Under the pieces are notes generated by a model. That model was not told the DNA's origin and did no database searches. It saw only the letters and a list, made by a program, of their open reading frames with translations. From the NCBI RefSeq assembly GCF_006715785.1, contig NZ_VFNX01000001.1, positions 1,750,501 to 1,814,500 on the forward strand: a stretch of DNA of 64,000 bases, written 5' to 3'. Below are positions 52,946-62,255 of this stretch, in pieces. Positions within the stretch are counted from its first letter, which is position 1. The number at the start of each line of letters is the position of its first letter. Source of the stretch: Streptomyces puniciscabiei (GTDB taxonomy: Bacteria; Actinomycetota; Actinomycetes; Streptomycetales; Streptomycetaceae). The translations under genes were made by a program, and so were the position numbers.

Positions 52946-54240
52946 CGGGGTGCCCCGGTGACCGGTTCCCGAGCCCGGCCGTCGTACGCGGACTCGTCGG
53001 CGGTGACCGTGGGGTGCCAGCCCCACCGGCCCAGCGCCCGGACGAGCGCCCCGACCATGCGCGGGTCGAACTGCGCGCCGGCGCAGCGCTCCAGCTCGGC
53101 CACGGCCGCCTCGACCGGGCGGGCCCGGCGGTAGGAACGGGTGGAGGTCATCGCGTCGAAGGCGTCGGCGACGGCGACGATCCGGGCGCACTCGGGGATC
53201 CGGTCGCCGACGAGGCCGTACGGGTAGCCGCTGCCGTCGAGGCGTTCGTGGTGGTGCAGGATCGCCGCGCGGGCCTCGCCGAGGAAGGAGATCCCGCGGA
53301 CCATCTCGTGGCCGTACTCGGGGTGCAGTTCGATGATCCGGCGTTCCTCGGGGGTCAGCGGGCCGTCCTTGCGCAGCAGCCTGGTGGGGACGCCGAGCTT
53401 GCCGACGTCGTGCAGGATGCCGGCGAACCGCAGCACCTCGACGCGGTCGTCGTCCATGCCGAGTTCGCGGGCGATCATCACGGAGGCCTGGCCGACGCGT
53501 TCGCTGTGGCCGCGGGTGTAGCCGTCCTTGATGTCCACGGCCTGGACCAGAGCGCGGATGGTGGCCTGGTGGGCGGCGCGTTCGCGGTGGTACTGGGCGA
53601 AGATCCACCAGGAGACGCACATCGGCAGCAGCACGAGCAGGGCCGCGACCGGGCCGTACGGGCTGCGCCACAGCACGGCCATCATCAGCCCGGCGAGCCC
53701 GTGCACCGCCACCGGCGCGAGGGAGCGCGACAGCAGCCCGCGCCAGGCCCGGCGCAGCGGGACGCCGAGGGCGACCGCGCGGATGCCGCCGTCGAGGGCG
53801 GTGAGGATCAGGCAGAAGGCGAGGACGGCCGCGCCGGCGGGCAGCAGCGCGTACGGGAAGTCGGAGGCGACGACCGCGTCCCGGCCGCCGAGCGCCCAGT
53901 GCACCCAGGCGGCTCCCCACACGGCGAGCGCGGGCCGCGCGGCCCGCCAGACCCGACGCGGCCACGCGGGCCCGTGGTCGCCCGGCCAGAACAGGGCCGC
54001 GGGCAGCGGGACCAGCGCGGCGGCCGGCGGCGGCAGCAGGAACGCCCCGGCGAGCAGCACGGGGTAGAAGGTGCCGCCGAAGCGCCGGCGGACGACGTGC
54101 TCGCAGGCGGCGTAGAGCGCGGCGAGCAGGCCGAGCGCCCACCAGGGGGCGCGCACCGTCGCCAGCGGCGGCAGACAGAGCAGCGCCAGCAGGGCGACGG
54201 CGGTCACACAGCCGCGTGCCCTCGCCGGTACCGCCTCCAT
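52942..54240 (-). CDS. Membrane HD-GYP domain phosphodiesterase (putative c-di-GMP hydrolase)
   Basis: 432 aa with about seven to eight N-terminal helices (10-210) and a cytoplasmic HD-GYP domain. The full active signature is visible: GYTRGHSERVGQASVMIA, LHDVGKLGVPTRLL, LHPEYGHEMV, ILHHHERLDGSGYPYGL and DAFDAMTSTRSYRRARP. HD-GYP proteins hydrolyse cyclic di-GMP, a developmental signal in Streptomyces. It is coupled to the degenerate paralogue downstream and lies 108 bp from rsrA in the same direction. Confidence 0.88.
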   Translation of the reverse strand: MEAVPARARGCVTAVALLALLCLPPLATVRAPWWALGLLAALYAACEHVVRRRFGGTFYPVLLAGAFLLPPPAAALVPLPAALFWPGDHGPAWPRRVWRAARPALAVWGAAWVHWALGGRDAVVASDFPYALLPAGAAVLAFCLILTALDGGIRAVALGVPLRRAWRGLLSRSLAPVAVHGLAGLMMAVLWRSPYGPVAALLVLLPMCVSWWIFAQYHRERAAHQATIRALVQAVDIKDGYTRGHSERVGQASVMIARELGMDDDRVEVLRFAGILHDVGKLGVPTRLLRKDGPLTPEERRIIELHPEYGHEMVRGISFLGEARAAILHHHERLDGSGYPYGLVGDRIPECARIVAVADAFDAMTSTRSYRRARPVEAAVAELERCAGAQFDPRMVGALVRALGRWGWHPTVTADESAYDGRAREPVTGAPR

Positions 54241-54348
54241 CGCGCGCCCTCCCCGACCATGCCTGTCCAGGCTCGGAGCGTAGGGCGGCGATCGGGGGTG
54301 CGGGGCCTATGACCTGAGGATTAGCACGTTCGGGTGATGGCCCGGCGG

Positions 54349-54651
54349 TCAGTTCTCCTGCGGGGCGGCGGTCACGTCGTGCTCCGGCACGGTCCCGCCG
54401 GAGCGGATCAGGTCGATCCGGCCCATGACCTTGGCTCGCAGGTCCGCGGGCACGTCGTCATGGCCGCAGCACCGCTTGACCAGCTTCTTCACGGCCTGCT
54501 CCAGGCCGTACTTCTCCAGGCACGGAGAGCATTCCTCGAAGTGGTGCTGGAACTTGTCGCGATCGACTTCCGGCATCTCGCTGTCGAGGAACTCGTACAG
54601 ATGGTCGAGGACCTCACTGCAGTCCGTCTCGTGCGGCTCTCCGCAGCTCAT
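54349..54651 (-). CDS. rsrA: Zinc-binding redox-sensing anti-sigma factor RsrA
   Basis: 100-aa ZAS-family anti-sigma factor. Zinc/thiol ligands are C11, H37, C41 and C44 ([14 protein letters not shown]), with extra cysteines C3, C61 and C62, matching S. coelicolor RsrA except that its Cys31 is Arg here. Reduced RsrA holds SigR; disulfide formation expels zinc and frees it. Its start overlaps the sigR stop (4 bp), so the two are coupled. Confidence 0.95.
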
Positions 54652-55343
54652 GAGCCCGAGCCTTTCGCTTCGTTCGACTCTCCGGCGCCCGCCGGGACCA
54701 GCCCGCGCTCACGGGCGTAGTCCTCCAGCATGCCGCGCAGTTGACGGCGGCCCCGGTGCAGCCGGGACATCACCGTACCGATGGGTGTCCCCATGATGTC
54801 CGCGATCTCCTTGTACGCAAAGCCCTCGACGTCCGCGAGATAGACGGCGATGCGGAACTCCTCGGGGATCGCCTGCAGCGCTTCCTTCACGTCCGAGTCG
54901 GGCAGGTGGTCGAGCGCCTGCGACTCGGCGGAGCGCAGGCCCGTCGACATGTGCGACTCGGCGCGGGCGAGCTGCCAGTCCTCGATCTCCTCCGCGGCGG
55001 AGCGCTGCGGCTCACGCTGCTTCTTGCGGTAGGAGTTGATGAACGTGTTGGTGAGGATCCGGTACAGCCACGCCTTGAGGTTGGTGCCCTCACGGAACTG
55101 GTGGAAGGACGCGTACGCCTTCGCATAGGTCTCCTGCACCAGGTCCTCGGCGTCGGCGGGGTTGCGCGTCATGCGCAGCGCGGCCGAGTACATCTGGTCG
55201 AGGAACTCCAGCGCGTCCCGCTCGAAGCGCGCACTGCGCTCCGCGGTCGACTCGCCGGCCGCCTCCGCGCTCACGCCCTGGCCCTCGGGCTGCTCCGCCT
55301 GGCCGTTGTCGGTCCCTGCGTCGGTACCGGTGACCGGACCCAC
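54648..55343 (-). CDS. sigR: Thiol-stress ECF sigma factor SigR (long isoform possible from 55508)
   Basis: 231 aa from GTG 55343; an in-frame ATG at 55508 adds exactly 55 residues, the size of the extension in the unstable SigR' isoform of S. coelicolor. ECF region 2: [20 protein letters not shown] and [17 protein letters not shown]; region 4: [19 protein letters not shown] and [15 protein letters not shown]. It switches on thioredoxin, mycothiol and protein-quality genes under disulfide stress. The GTG sits immediately after GAGGAG, a poor spacing, so the exact short start is uncertain. Confidence 0.94.
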
Positions 55344-55567
55344 CTCCTCAAGATCCCGGGCAGGACCGAGACCGGTCCCACTCGATTCGGAGGATAGAAC
55401 ACGACCCGTGCCTGCCGCCCCTCGAATAGGAGCGGTCTTGGCCGCGTGCAGCACCGTCCAGTCCAGGTCGGCGCCACGCGTACGGCTCGGGCAGATGGTC
55501 GAACCCATGCGGCGGACTTCCTCTCCTACGACGTCGGTGCCGAGGCCTCAGCACTTCTGTCCGCCTC

Positions 55568-55593
55568 AACAGAGGGTCAGCGCGCAACATTCC
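55568..55593 (-). promoter_or_regulatory. SigR-dependent promoter of sigR-rsrA
   Basis: Read on the minus strand: GGAAT (55593-55589), an 18-bp spacer, GTT (55570-55568), the exact consensus GGAAT-N18-GTT for SigR. It lies 60 bp upstream of the long-isoform ATG, so its transcript can encode SigR' and gives positive feedback. It starts only 7 bp from the end of the hydrolase gene. Confidence 0.88.
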
Positions 55594-55599
55594 CGGGGG

Positions 55600-56226
55600 T
55601 CACCCGAGTGACGCGGTCCACTGCACGACACCCTCGGTGATGATCTCCAGGGCCCGCTCCTGGGTGAGCTCCGCGCGCTTGGGGACCGCGAACCCGTGAT
55701 CGCCGTACGGCACCTCGATCAGCTCGTGGTCGCCCTCGGGGAACTCCTCCGGCCTCCCGAACGGGTCGTTGCCGCCCTGGACGACCAGCGTCGGCACCCC
55801 GGCGCCCAGCAGCTCCTCGGCGCGGGACTTCTCCGGCCTGCCCGGCGGGTGCAGCGGGAAGCTGAGCGCGAGCACGGCGTGCGCGCCCAGCTCGGTCGCG
55901 GTACGGCAGGCGACCCGGGCCCCGGCGCTGCGGCCGCCGGAGATCACCGGCAACGCCATCCCGGACAGCGCCGGCCAGATGCCGCGCCAGCCGGTGTCCA
56001 GGGTCTTCGGCGCCGGGGCGACCTTCTTCCCGGCGACGCGCCAGGGCTGCTCCACGAGGGCGACGGTCACCCCGTGCGGGGGGAGGGCCCGCGCGAGCGC
56101 CTGGAGGTCGCGCGCCTCGATGCCGCCGCCGGCGCCGTGGCCGACGGCGAGGACGAGTCGGGGTTTCTTCGCCTTGTGCCAGGTGATGCGGGCGGTACCG
56201 GCGTCGGTCTCGACAATCTCGATCAC
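55600..56226 (-). CDS. Alpha/beta-hydrolase family protein
   Basis: 208-aa compact alpha/beta hydrolase of the dienelactone-hydrolase/KANL3-Tex30-like group. Oxyanion and nucleophile regions: LVLAVGHGAGGGIEA and VISGGRSAGARVACRTA (Ser in GRSAGA); catalytic Asp in LVVQGGNDPFG and His in VPYGDHGFAVPKR. Substrate unknown. Its stop is adjacent to the sigR promoter, and its start is 2 bp from the stop of the SRAP gene on the same strand. Confidence 0.83.
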   Translation of the reverse strand: MIEIVETDAGTARITWHKAKKPRLVLAVGHGAGGGIEARDLQALARALPPHGVTVALVEQPWRVAGKKVAPAPKTLDTGWRGIWPALSGMALPVISGGRSAGARVACRTATELGAHAVLALSFPLHPPGRPEKSRAEELLGAGVPTLVVQGGNDPFGRPEEFPEGDHELIEVPYGDHGFAVPKRAELTQERALEIITEGVVQWTASLG

Positions 56227-56227
56227 G

Positions 56228-57082
56228 CTAGAAGAGTGTGCCCTCTTCCGGCGCCTCGAGCTCCTTGAGCAGCTCCGGGCCGTTGTTGCGGACGTTGCTG
56301 ACGGCCGTGGAGACCGGGTAGGCGCGCATCAGGCCGGGCGGGGGCGGGGCCAGCAGGTCGCGCAGCCGGTCCGGTTCGGTGCGGGCGGGGTCGAGCCAGG
56401 CGTCCCAGCGGTCCGGGGTGAGCATCAGCGGCATCCGGGGGTGGATGTCGACCAGGGCGTGCGGGCCGTCGGCCGGGGCCACGGCCAGCGGGGTCGTCTC
56501 CGCCTCGGTGGTGATCACCGTGCAGGTGGCCCACCAGGCCTGCGGGTGGTCGTCGGGCAGGGTCCGGTCGCGCCAGAACTCGTACAGCCCGGCCATCGCG
56601 AACACCGAGCCGTCGGCCGGCAGCACGAAGTACGGCTGCTTGCGCGGCCGCTTCTTCTTTCCTTCGACCTCCAGCTCGCGCTCCTGCGTGCCGGTGACCC
56701 ACTCGTAATAGCCGTCGGCCGGGATGATGCAGCGGCGGGCGGCGAAGGCCCGGCGGTAGGCGGGCTTCTCGTGCACGGTCTCGGCCCGTGCGTTGATCAT
56801 CCGGGCGCCGCCCTCGGGCGTCTTGGCCCAGGAGGGCACCAGTCCCCACTTCAGCCTGCGCAGCTGGCGAACCGGGCGCGGGGAGTCCGCGTCTTTCAGG
56901 GGACGGTCGAGGACGGCGTAGACCTCCTTGGTCGGGGCCACGTTGTAGTCCGGCTCCAGGGTCTCCTCGGGCTCCCTCCCCCAGAGGCTCGACTCCGCTC
57001 GCCCTGGGGGGACCCCCATCTCGATCTCAAAGATTCCTGCGAGATCCTCGGGCCTACGACTCGATGCATACCGTCCGCACAT
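56228..57082 (-). CDS. SRAP (SOS-response-associated peptidase/HMCES-type) protein
   Basis: 284 aa from ATG 57082, which places the catalytic Cys2 (MCGRYASS) at the N-terminus after Met removal. Other family residues: MINARAETVHEKPAYRRAF, CIIPADGYYEWV and DIHPRMPLML. SRAP proteins trap abasic sites in single-stranded DNA through a thiazolidine link with Cys2. Residues ~23-39 (MGVPPGRAESSLWGREP) are coded by an interspersed GC-rich repeat inserted in frame. An upstream in-frame extension of 14 codons is rejected. Confidence 0.9.
   Translation of the reverse strand: MCGRYASSRRPEDLAGIFEIEMGVPPGRAESSLWGREPEETLEPDYNVAPTKEVYAVLDRPLKDADSPRPVRQLRRLKWGLVPSWAKTPEGGARMINARAETVHEKPAYRRAFAARRCIIPADGYYEWVTGTQERELEVEGKKKRPRKQPYFVLPADGSVFAMAGLYEFWRDRTLPDDHPQAWWATCTVITTEAETTPLAVAPADGPHALVDIHPRMPLMLTPDRWDAWLDPARTEPDRLRDLLAPPPPGLMRAYPVSTAVSNVRNNGPELLKELEAPEEGTLF
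56972..57018. repeat. Interspersed GC-rich repeat inside the SRAP gene
   Basis: The minus strand reads GGGGGTCCCCCCAGGGCGAG then CGGAGTCGAG and CTGGGGGAGG. This is a hairpin-forming element (TCCCCCAG / CTGGGGGGA arms) of a family scattered between Streptomyces genes. A diverged relative is at 62063-62107. The insertion is a multiple of three and keeps the frame open. Confidence 0.65.
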
Positions 57083-57132
57083 ACGTGCCACACTGCCAGA
57101 CTCCGCACAAGGAGAGGGAGCCACTCGGACAT

Positions 57133-57855
57133 ATGGACAGCCTCGCCGCCCTCGCGCTGCCCGACCTCTGGGACCGGCTCACCGGCACCCAGCCCGACCC
57201 CGCCCTGTGGGTGGTGCTCACCATGGCGGCCGCCGCGCTCGCCGTCGTCGTCCCGCACACCCTGTGGCGGATATCCCGCAACGCGATCACCATCGCGCAC
57301 GAGGGCGGCCACGGACTGATCGCGCTGCTCACCGGCCGGCAGCTCACCGGCATCCGGCTGCACTCCGACACCAGCGGCCTCACGGTCAGCCGGGGCAAGC
57401 CGTACGGGCTCGGCATGATCCTGACGGCGGCGGCCGGGTACACGGCGCCTTCCCTGCTGGGACTGGGCGGGGCCGCGTTGCTGGCCGCGGGCCGGATCAC
57501 GCTCCTGCTCTGGGTCGCGACGGCACTGCTGGTGGCGATGCTGGTGATGATCCGCAACGCGTACGGCGTCCTGACCGTGCTGCTGGCGGGGGGTGCCTTC
57601 CTGCTGGTGTCCTGGCTGACGGGGCCCCAGGTGCAGGCCGCGTTCGCGTACGCCGTGGTGTGGTTCCTGCTGTTCGGCGGGGTACGGCCGCCGTTCGAGC
57701 TGCAGCTGAAGCGGTCCCGGGGTGGCGCCGGGGACTCCGATGCCGACCAGCTGTCCCGCCTGACGCACGTGCCGGCGGGGCTGTGGCTGTTCCTGTTCCA
57801 CGCGGTGTCGCTGAGCTCGCTGATCGGCGGGGGCCGCTGGCTGCTGATGCTGTGA
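57133..57855 (+). CDS. M50B-like membrane metalloprotease
   Basis: 240-aa protein with about six helices. The zinc motif HEGGH (56-60, in [18 protein letters not shown]) opens the first core helix, and the third ligand may be in the later [13 protein letters not shown] helix region (the usual Asp is not obvious). The family phrase [19 protein letters not shown] follows. M50B-like proteins of actinomycetes have no assigned substrates. The ATG at 57133 is 50 bp from the divergent SRAP gene. Confidence 0.82.
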   Translation: MDSLAALALPDLWDRLTGTQPDPALWVVLTMAAAALAVVVPHTLWRISRNAITIAHEGGHGLIALLTGRQLTGIRLHSDTSGLTVSRGKPYGLGMILTAAAGYTAPSLLGLGGAALLAAGRITLLLWVATALLVAMLVMIRNAYGVLTVLLAGGAFLLVSWLTGPQVQAAFAYAVVWFLLFGGVRPPFELQLKRSRGGAGDSDADQLSRLTHVPAGLWLFLFHAVSLSSLIGGGRWLLML

Positions 57856-57964
57856 ACACCGGGACCGGGCGCATCCGTACCTGACAGGTCCTGCCGCGTT
57901 TCGGTGGGGTTTCGGCACTTTTGATCGAGTTCTGCGACCGTCCCCAGCCACTAAAGTGGGGCGC

Positions 57965-59281
57965 ATGACCGTGAACCCCGCACACACCGCCCTCTGGCCC
58001 GCCCCGCACGCGAGCGGAGCCGTCGACGCGACGGTCCACGTGCCCGGGTCCAAGTCGGTCACCAACCGCGCGCTGGTGCTGGCCGCCCTCGCCTCCGAGC
58101 CCGGCTGGCTGCGCCGCCCGCTGCGCTCCCGCGACACCCTGCTGATGGCCGGGGCGCTGCGCGCGATGGGCGTGGAGATCGAGGAAGGAGTGGGCCCGGA
58201 CGGCACCGGCGAGGCCTGGCGGGTCCTGCCGACCGGCCTGCACGGCCCGGCCACGGTCGACGTCGGCAACGCCGGCACGGTGATGCGCTTCCTGCCGCCG
58301 TTGGCCGCGCTGGCCGACGGTCCCGTCCGGTTCGACGGCGACCCGCGGTCGTACGAGCGTCCCCTGCACGGCGTGATCGACGCCCTGCGGGTGCTCGGCG
58401 CCCGGATCGACGACGACGGCCGGGGCGCACTGCCGCTGACCGTGCACGGCGGCGGGGCCCTGGACGGCGGCCCGGTGTCGATCGACGCCTCCTCGTCCTC
58501 CCAGTTCGTCTCCGCCCTGCTCCTGTCCGGCCCGCGCTTCAACCAGGGCGTCGAGGTCCGCCACACCGGCGGCACCCTGCCGTCCATGCCGCACATCCGG
58601 ATGACCGTCGACATGCTGCGCGCGGTCGGCGCCCAGGTGGACACCCCGGAGTCGGGCGGCGAGCCGAACGTGTGGCGGGTGACGCCGGGCGCGCTGCTCG
58701 GCCGGGACCTGACGATCGAGCCGGACCTGTCCAACGCCCAGCCGTTCCTGGCGGCGGCCCTGGTCACCGGCGGCAAGGTGCTGATCCCGGACTGGCCGGA
58801 GCGCACCACCCAGCCCGGCGACCGGCTGCGGGAGATCTTCACCGAGATGGGCGGCTCCTGCGAACTCACCGAGTTCGGGCTGGTGTTCACCGGTTCCGGT
58901 GCCGTCCACGGCATCGACGTGGACCTGGGTGACGTGGGCGAGCTGACCCCGGGCATCGCGGCGGTCGCCGCCCTCGCCGACTCCCCCTCGACCCTGCGGG
59001 GCGTGGCCCATCTGCGGCTGCACGAGACGGACCGGCTGGCCGCGCTCACCAAGGAGATCAACGAACTCGGCGGCGACGTCACCGAGACCGCCGACGGCCT
59101 GCACATCCGCCCGCGCCCGCTGCACGGCGGCGTCTTCCACACCTACGAGGACCACCGCATGGCGACGGCCGGCGCGATCATCGGTCTCGCCGTCGAGGGC
59201 GTGCGGATCGAGAACGTGGCGACGACGGCGAAGACCCTGCCGGACTTCCCCGAGCTGTGGACCGGGATGCTCGGGCAGTAG
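57965..59281 (+). CDS. aroA: 3-phosphoshikimate 1-carboxyvinyltransferase (EPSP synthase) AroA
   Basis: 438-aa enzyme of the shikimate pathway, joining shikimate-3-phosphate with phosphoenolpyruvate. Diagnostic segments: [53 protein letters not shown] and [17 protein letters not shown], plus [13 protein letters not shown] near the C-terminus. ATG 57965 is preferred to an upstream GTG. rsgA follows 11 bp later on the same strand. Confidence 0.95.
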   Translation: MTVNPAHTALWPAPHASGAVDATVHVPGSKSVTNRALVLAALASEPGWLRRPLRSRDTLLMAGALRAMGVEIEEGVGPDGTGEAWRVLPTGLHGPATVDVGNAGTVMRFLPPLAALADGPVRFDGDPRSYERPLHGVIDALRVLGARIDDDGRGALPLTVHGGGALDGGPVSIDASSSSQFVSALLLSGPRFNQGVEVRHTGGTLPSMPHIRMTVDMLRAVGAQVDTPESGGEPNVWRVTPGALLGRDLTIEPDLSNAQPFLAAALVTGGKVLIPDWPERTTQPGDRLREIFTEMGGSCELTEFGLVFTGSGAVHGIDVDLGDVGELTPGIAAVAALADSPSTLRGVAHLRLHETDRLAALTKEINELGGDVTETADGLHIRPRPLHGGVFHTYEDHRMATAGAIIGLAVEGVRIENVATTAKTLPDFPELWTGMLGQ

Positions 59282-59292
59282 GGACGTACACC

Positions 59293-60303
59293 ATGCGCCG
59301 CTACGGCAAGCACACCGACGAGGACGACATCCGCTCCCGCCCCAACCGCAAGGGCAACCGGCCACGGACGAACATCCGGCCCAAGCACGAGGACGCCGCC
59401 GAGGGCCTGGTCCTCACGGTCGACCGCGGCCGGCTGACCTGCCTGGTCGAGGACCGGACCGTGATGGCGATGAAGGCCCGCGAGCTGGGCCGCAAGGCGG
59501 CGGTGGTCGGGGACCGGGTGGCCCTGGTCGGCGACCTGTCCGGCGCGAAGGACACGCTCGCCCGGATCGTGCGCATCGAGGAGCGTACGTCGGTGCTGCG
59601 GCGCACGGCCGATGACGACGACCCCTACGAGCGCGTGGTCGTCGCCAACGCCGACCAGCTGGCGATCGTCACGGCCCTGGCCGACCCGGAACCGCGCCCG
59701 CGTCTGATCGACCGCTGCCTGGTGGCGGCCTTCGACGGCGGCCTCGAGCCGCTGCTGGTGATGACCAAGTCGGACCTGGCCCCGCCGGACAAGCTGCTGG
59801 AGCTGTACGGCGCCCTGGACATCCCGTACGTCGTCACCAGCCGGGAGGAGCTGGAGACCGGGGACGCCGCGGACCGGGTGCGGGAGCATCTGCACGGCAA
59901 GGTCACCGCGTTCGTGGGCCACTCCGGTGTCGGCAAGACGACGCTGGTGAACGCACTGGTCCCGCTGGAACGCCGGCGTACGACGGGCCATGTGAACGCG
60001 GTGACCGGCCGCGGCCGCCACACCACGACGTCCGCACTCGCCCTGCCGCTGTCCGATGCGGACGGCTGGGTCGTCGACACCCCCGGGGTCCGCTCCTTCG
60101 GCCTGGCGCACATCGACCCGTCCCGGGTGATCCACGCCTTCCCGGATCTGGAACCCGGCACCGAGGGCTGCCCGCGCGCGTGCAGCCACGACGAGCCGCA
60201 CTGCGCGCTGGACGCGTGGGTCGAGGAGGGCCACGCCGACCCGGCGCGCCTGTACTCGCTGCGCCGGCTGCTGGCCACGCGGGAACGCAAGGAGGGCGAC
60301 TGA
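59293..60303 (+). CDS. rsgA: Ribosome small-subunit biogenesis GTPase RsgA
   Basis: 336-aa circularly permuted GTPase. The order G4 (LVMTKSDLAPP), G1 (GHSGVGKTTLVNAL), G3 (VVDTPGVRSFGL) is diagnostic. A basic N-terminus leads into an OB fold, and the C-terminal zinc module has CPRACSHDEPHCALD. It checks maturation of the 30S subunit. Co-oriented with aroA; an upstream in-frame start (59257) lies inside aroA and is less likely. Confidence 0.93.
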   Translation: MRRYGKHTDEDDIRSRPNRKGNRPRTNIRPKHEDAAEGLVLTVDRGRLTCLVEDRTVMAMKARELGRKAAVVGDRVALVGDLSGAKDTLARIVRIEERTSVLRRTADDDDPYERVVVANADQLAIVTALADPEPRPRLIDRCLVAAFDGGLEPLLVMTKSDLAPPDKLLELYGALDIPYVVTSREELETGDAADRVREHLHGKVTAFVGHSGVGKTTLVNALVPLERRRTTGHVNAVTGRGRHTTTSALALPLSDADGWVVDTPGVRSFGLAHIDPSRVIHAFPDLEPGTEGCPRACSHDEPHCALDAWVEEGHADPARLYSLRRLLATRERKEGD

Positions 60304-60390
60304 GGCGGCCTGCGTTGTTTGCCGGGGGCCGGGTCCGGTAAGTGCATACTCGCACCGAGCCGGAGATCCGGATCAACGGGAGGACAGCGC

Positions 60391-60714
60391 ATGGCGTGGC
60401 TGCTGGTCATCGTGGCCGGGATTCTGGAGACCGGTTTCGCCGTGTGCCTGAAGCTCTCGCACGGTTTCACCCGCCTCTGGCCGACCGTCGCCTTCGCCTC
60501 CTTCGCCCTCGGCAGCTTCGGCCTGCTGACCCTGTCCCTGAAGAAGCTCGACGTGGGCCCCGCCTACGCGGTGTGGACCGGTATCGGCGCGGCGGGCACC
60601 GCGATCTACGGCATGGTGTTCCTGGGCGACCTGGTGTCCACCCTGAAGATCGTCTCGATCAGCCTGGTCATCGTCGGGGTGATCGGGCTGCAGTTGTCGG
60701 GGTCGGCGCACTAG
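60391..60714 (+). CDS. SMR-family exporter, SugE/Gdx type
   Basis: 107-aa, four-helix small multidrug resistance protein; the essential Glu is E13 (LVIVAGILETGFAVCLKLSH). The phrases SHGFTRLWP and DVGPAYAVWTGIGAAGTAIY are those of the SugE/Gdx branch, which exports guanidinium rather than drugs. A clear GGGAGGA site precedes ATG 60391. Family is sure; guanidinium specificity is inferred. Confidence 0.9.
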   Translation: MAWLLVIVAGILETGFAVCLKLSHGFTRLWPTVAFASFALGSFGLLTLSLKKLDVGPAYAVWTGIGAAGTAIYGMVFLGDLVSTLKIVSISLVIVGVIGLQLSGSAH

Positions 60715-60724
60715 GGGCGCGGGC

Positions 60725-61324
60725 ATGGACTTCGAGCAGGGCACCGGCCCGGTCCGGCACCTTGACCAAGGGGAATGGCTGGCCCGGTTCGCCGACCGCA
60801 TCCTGGTGGTGTGTCCCGGTTGCGGCGGCCGGGCGGACGTCGCCGAGCGCCCCGGTCTTCCGGCCCTCAGGTACTACTCCGAGCTGTTGTTCCGGCCCCG
60901 TCGGCTCACGTGTGCGGCATGCGGCGCGAACGCGGAGTGGAAGGCCGCCGTGCGGGGTGGCGGGCTGGTCGCGGCGCAACTCGGCGGGACCGAGGACCCG
61001 TTCTTCCTGCGCCCCCTGTGGCTGCAGACGCGCTGCGCAAGCCGCGTCCTGTGGGCCTACAACGTGGCGCACGTCGACGCGCTGGCCGGCTACATCCGTG
61101 CCACGCTGCGCGAGGGCGGGACCGGGGCCACGCGGGCCATGTTCCCGCGACTGCCCCGGTGGATGAAGGAGTCCCGCCACCGCGCCGAGGTGCTGGCCGG
61201 CCTGGAGCGGCTGCGCACGCTGGCGGAACGCCCGGCGCCCGCGCACCGATCCGACGCCGCCCACGAGCGCGGCGACCACGCCCGGCCGTACGGGGCTCGG
61301 TACTTCCGCGGCGGACCGTACTGA
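60725..61324 (+). CDS. Zinc-ribbon protein of unknown function
   Basis: 199 aa starting 10 bp after the SMR gene. Two cysteine pairs, VVCPGCGGRADV and LTCAACGANAEWK, form a probable zinc ribbon in the first half; FFLRPLWLQTRC and VLWAYNVAHVDALAGYIRAT follow. It lacks enzyme motifs I can name. Homologues of this layout are common in streptomycetes (from memory) but uncharacterised. Confidence 0.75.
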   Translation: MDFEQGTGPVRHLDQGEWLARFADRILVVCPGCGGRADVAERPGLPALRYYSELLFRPRRLTCAACGANAEWKAAVRGGGLVAAQLGGTEDPFFLRPLWLQTRCASRVLWAYNVAHVDALAGYIRATLREGGTGATRAMFPRLPRWMKESRHRAEVLAGLERLRTLAERPAPAHRSDAAHERGDHARPYGARYFRGGPY

Positions 61325-61349
61325 GACCGGAGCAACAGAGACCCGGGAA

Positions 61350-61958
61350 TCACACCGCCTGGCGCGGGACGACCGCTCGGATCAGCTCGGCCATGCCGCC
61401 CTCCTCCGGTGGCGCCGCGACGCAGGACAGGGCGAGGCGTACGGCCAGTTCGCAGGGGCGGGCCAGCTCGGCGGCGTCGGCGGGGGTGGCCGTGGGGCCC
61501 GCGAGGGCGGCGACCGCGCGGTCCCGCACGATCCGTACGAAGTCGCGGGGCGTGGGCAGCGGGCCGTCGGCGCGGCGCTGCGCCGGCACCGAGGAGGAGG
61601 ACGGGACGGCGGCGAGCGGCGGGGTGGGCAGCCGTTCGCTCCAGCAGCCGGTGAGCATGGCCCGTACCAGCGCGTTGCCCCGCGCGGCGGAGCTCGTCCA
61701 CTCGGCGACGGCGGTGAGCCGTTCCCCCGGCTCGCCCGGCCCGGCGAGGGCCCGCTCCACTCCGGCGAGGTATCCGTCGGCCTCCCGCCGCACCAGCGCC
61801 CGCGCCAGTCCGTCCTTGCTGCCGAACTCGTTGTACAGGGTCTGCCGGGACACCCCCGCCGTCGCGGCCACGTCGACCATCCGCACCGCGGACCACGGCC
61901 GGCGCGCGAGGGCCGTACAGGCGGCGTCCAGGAGGGACTCCCGGGCAGCAGGCATCAT
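61350..61958 (-). CDS. TetR-family regulator
   Basis: 202 aa. Helix-turn-helix: VRMVDVAATAGVSRQTLYNE followed by FGSKDGLARALVRREADGYL. The ligand domain is unremarkable and Pro-rich in the middle. Two adjacent ATGs (61958, 61955) are possible starts. It converges with the zinc-ribbon gene and is divergent from hisN, 297 bp apart; the target is unknown. Confidence 0.86.
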   Translation of the reverse strand: MMPAARESLLDAACTALARRPWSAVRMVDVAATAGVSRQTLYNEFGSKDGLARALVRREADGYLAGVERALAGPGEPGERLTAVAEWTSSAARGNALVRAMLTGCWSERLPTPPLAAVPSSSSVPAQRRADGPLPTPRDFVRIVRDRAVAALAGPTATPADAAELARPCELAVRLALSCVAAPPEEGGMAELIRAVVPRQAV

Positions 61959-62062
61959 CGCCTCCCTGGGGGCGGAGCGGCTCTGCGCCCAGATTTGACG
62001 CGCTTGTATGCACTGTCAAGGGTTCGCGGGGGTTCGGGCGCCGGGTTCGCGCCGGTGGGCGG

Positions 62063-62107
62063 CGGGGGTGCCCCCGCTGGAGCGAAGCCGAGAGCGGAGA
62101 GGCACCC
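62063..62107. repeat. Interspersed GC-rich repeat, second copy
   Basis: Starts GGGGGTGCCCCCGCTGGAGC and runs through GAAGCCGAGAGCGGAG; alignable by eye with the element in the SRAP gene. It lies in the 297-bp gap between the TetR gene and hisN, which otherwise holds no recognisable gene. Confidence 0.55.
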
Positions 62108-62255
62108 GGCGAGCGACCCGACCCCCCGGCCGGCCGCAGCGCCCGCCCCGTCAGGGAGCCAGCTGCAGCAATCGCAGCCACCCGCCCGCAGCACAGGCCC
62201 CGACACCGCCCGCCCCTGCTAGCCCCCACCACCCCCGGCGGATACCGTTCCTTTC

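Noticed and set aside
60304..60390. A guanidine riboswitch before the SugE-type exporter
   Set aside because: No ACGR-loop hairpin pair or class I/III motifs could be recognised in the 87-bp leader, although such switches often precede this gene type.
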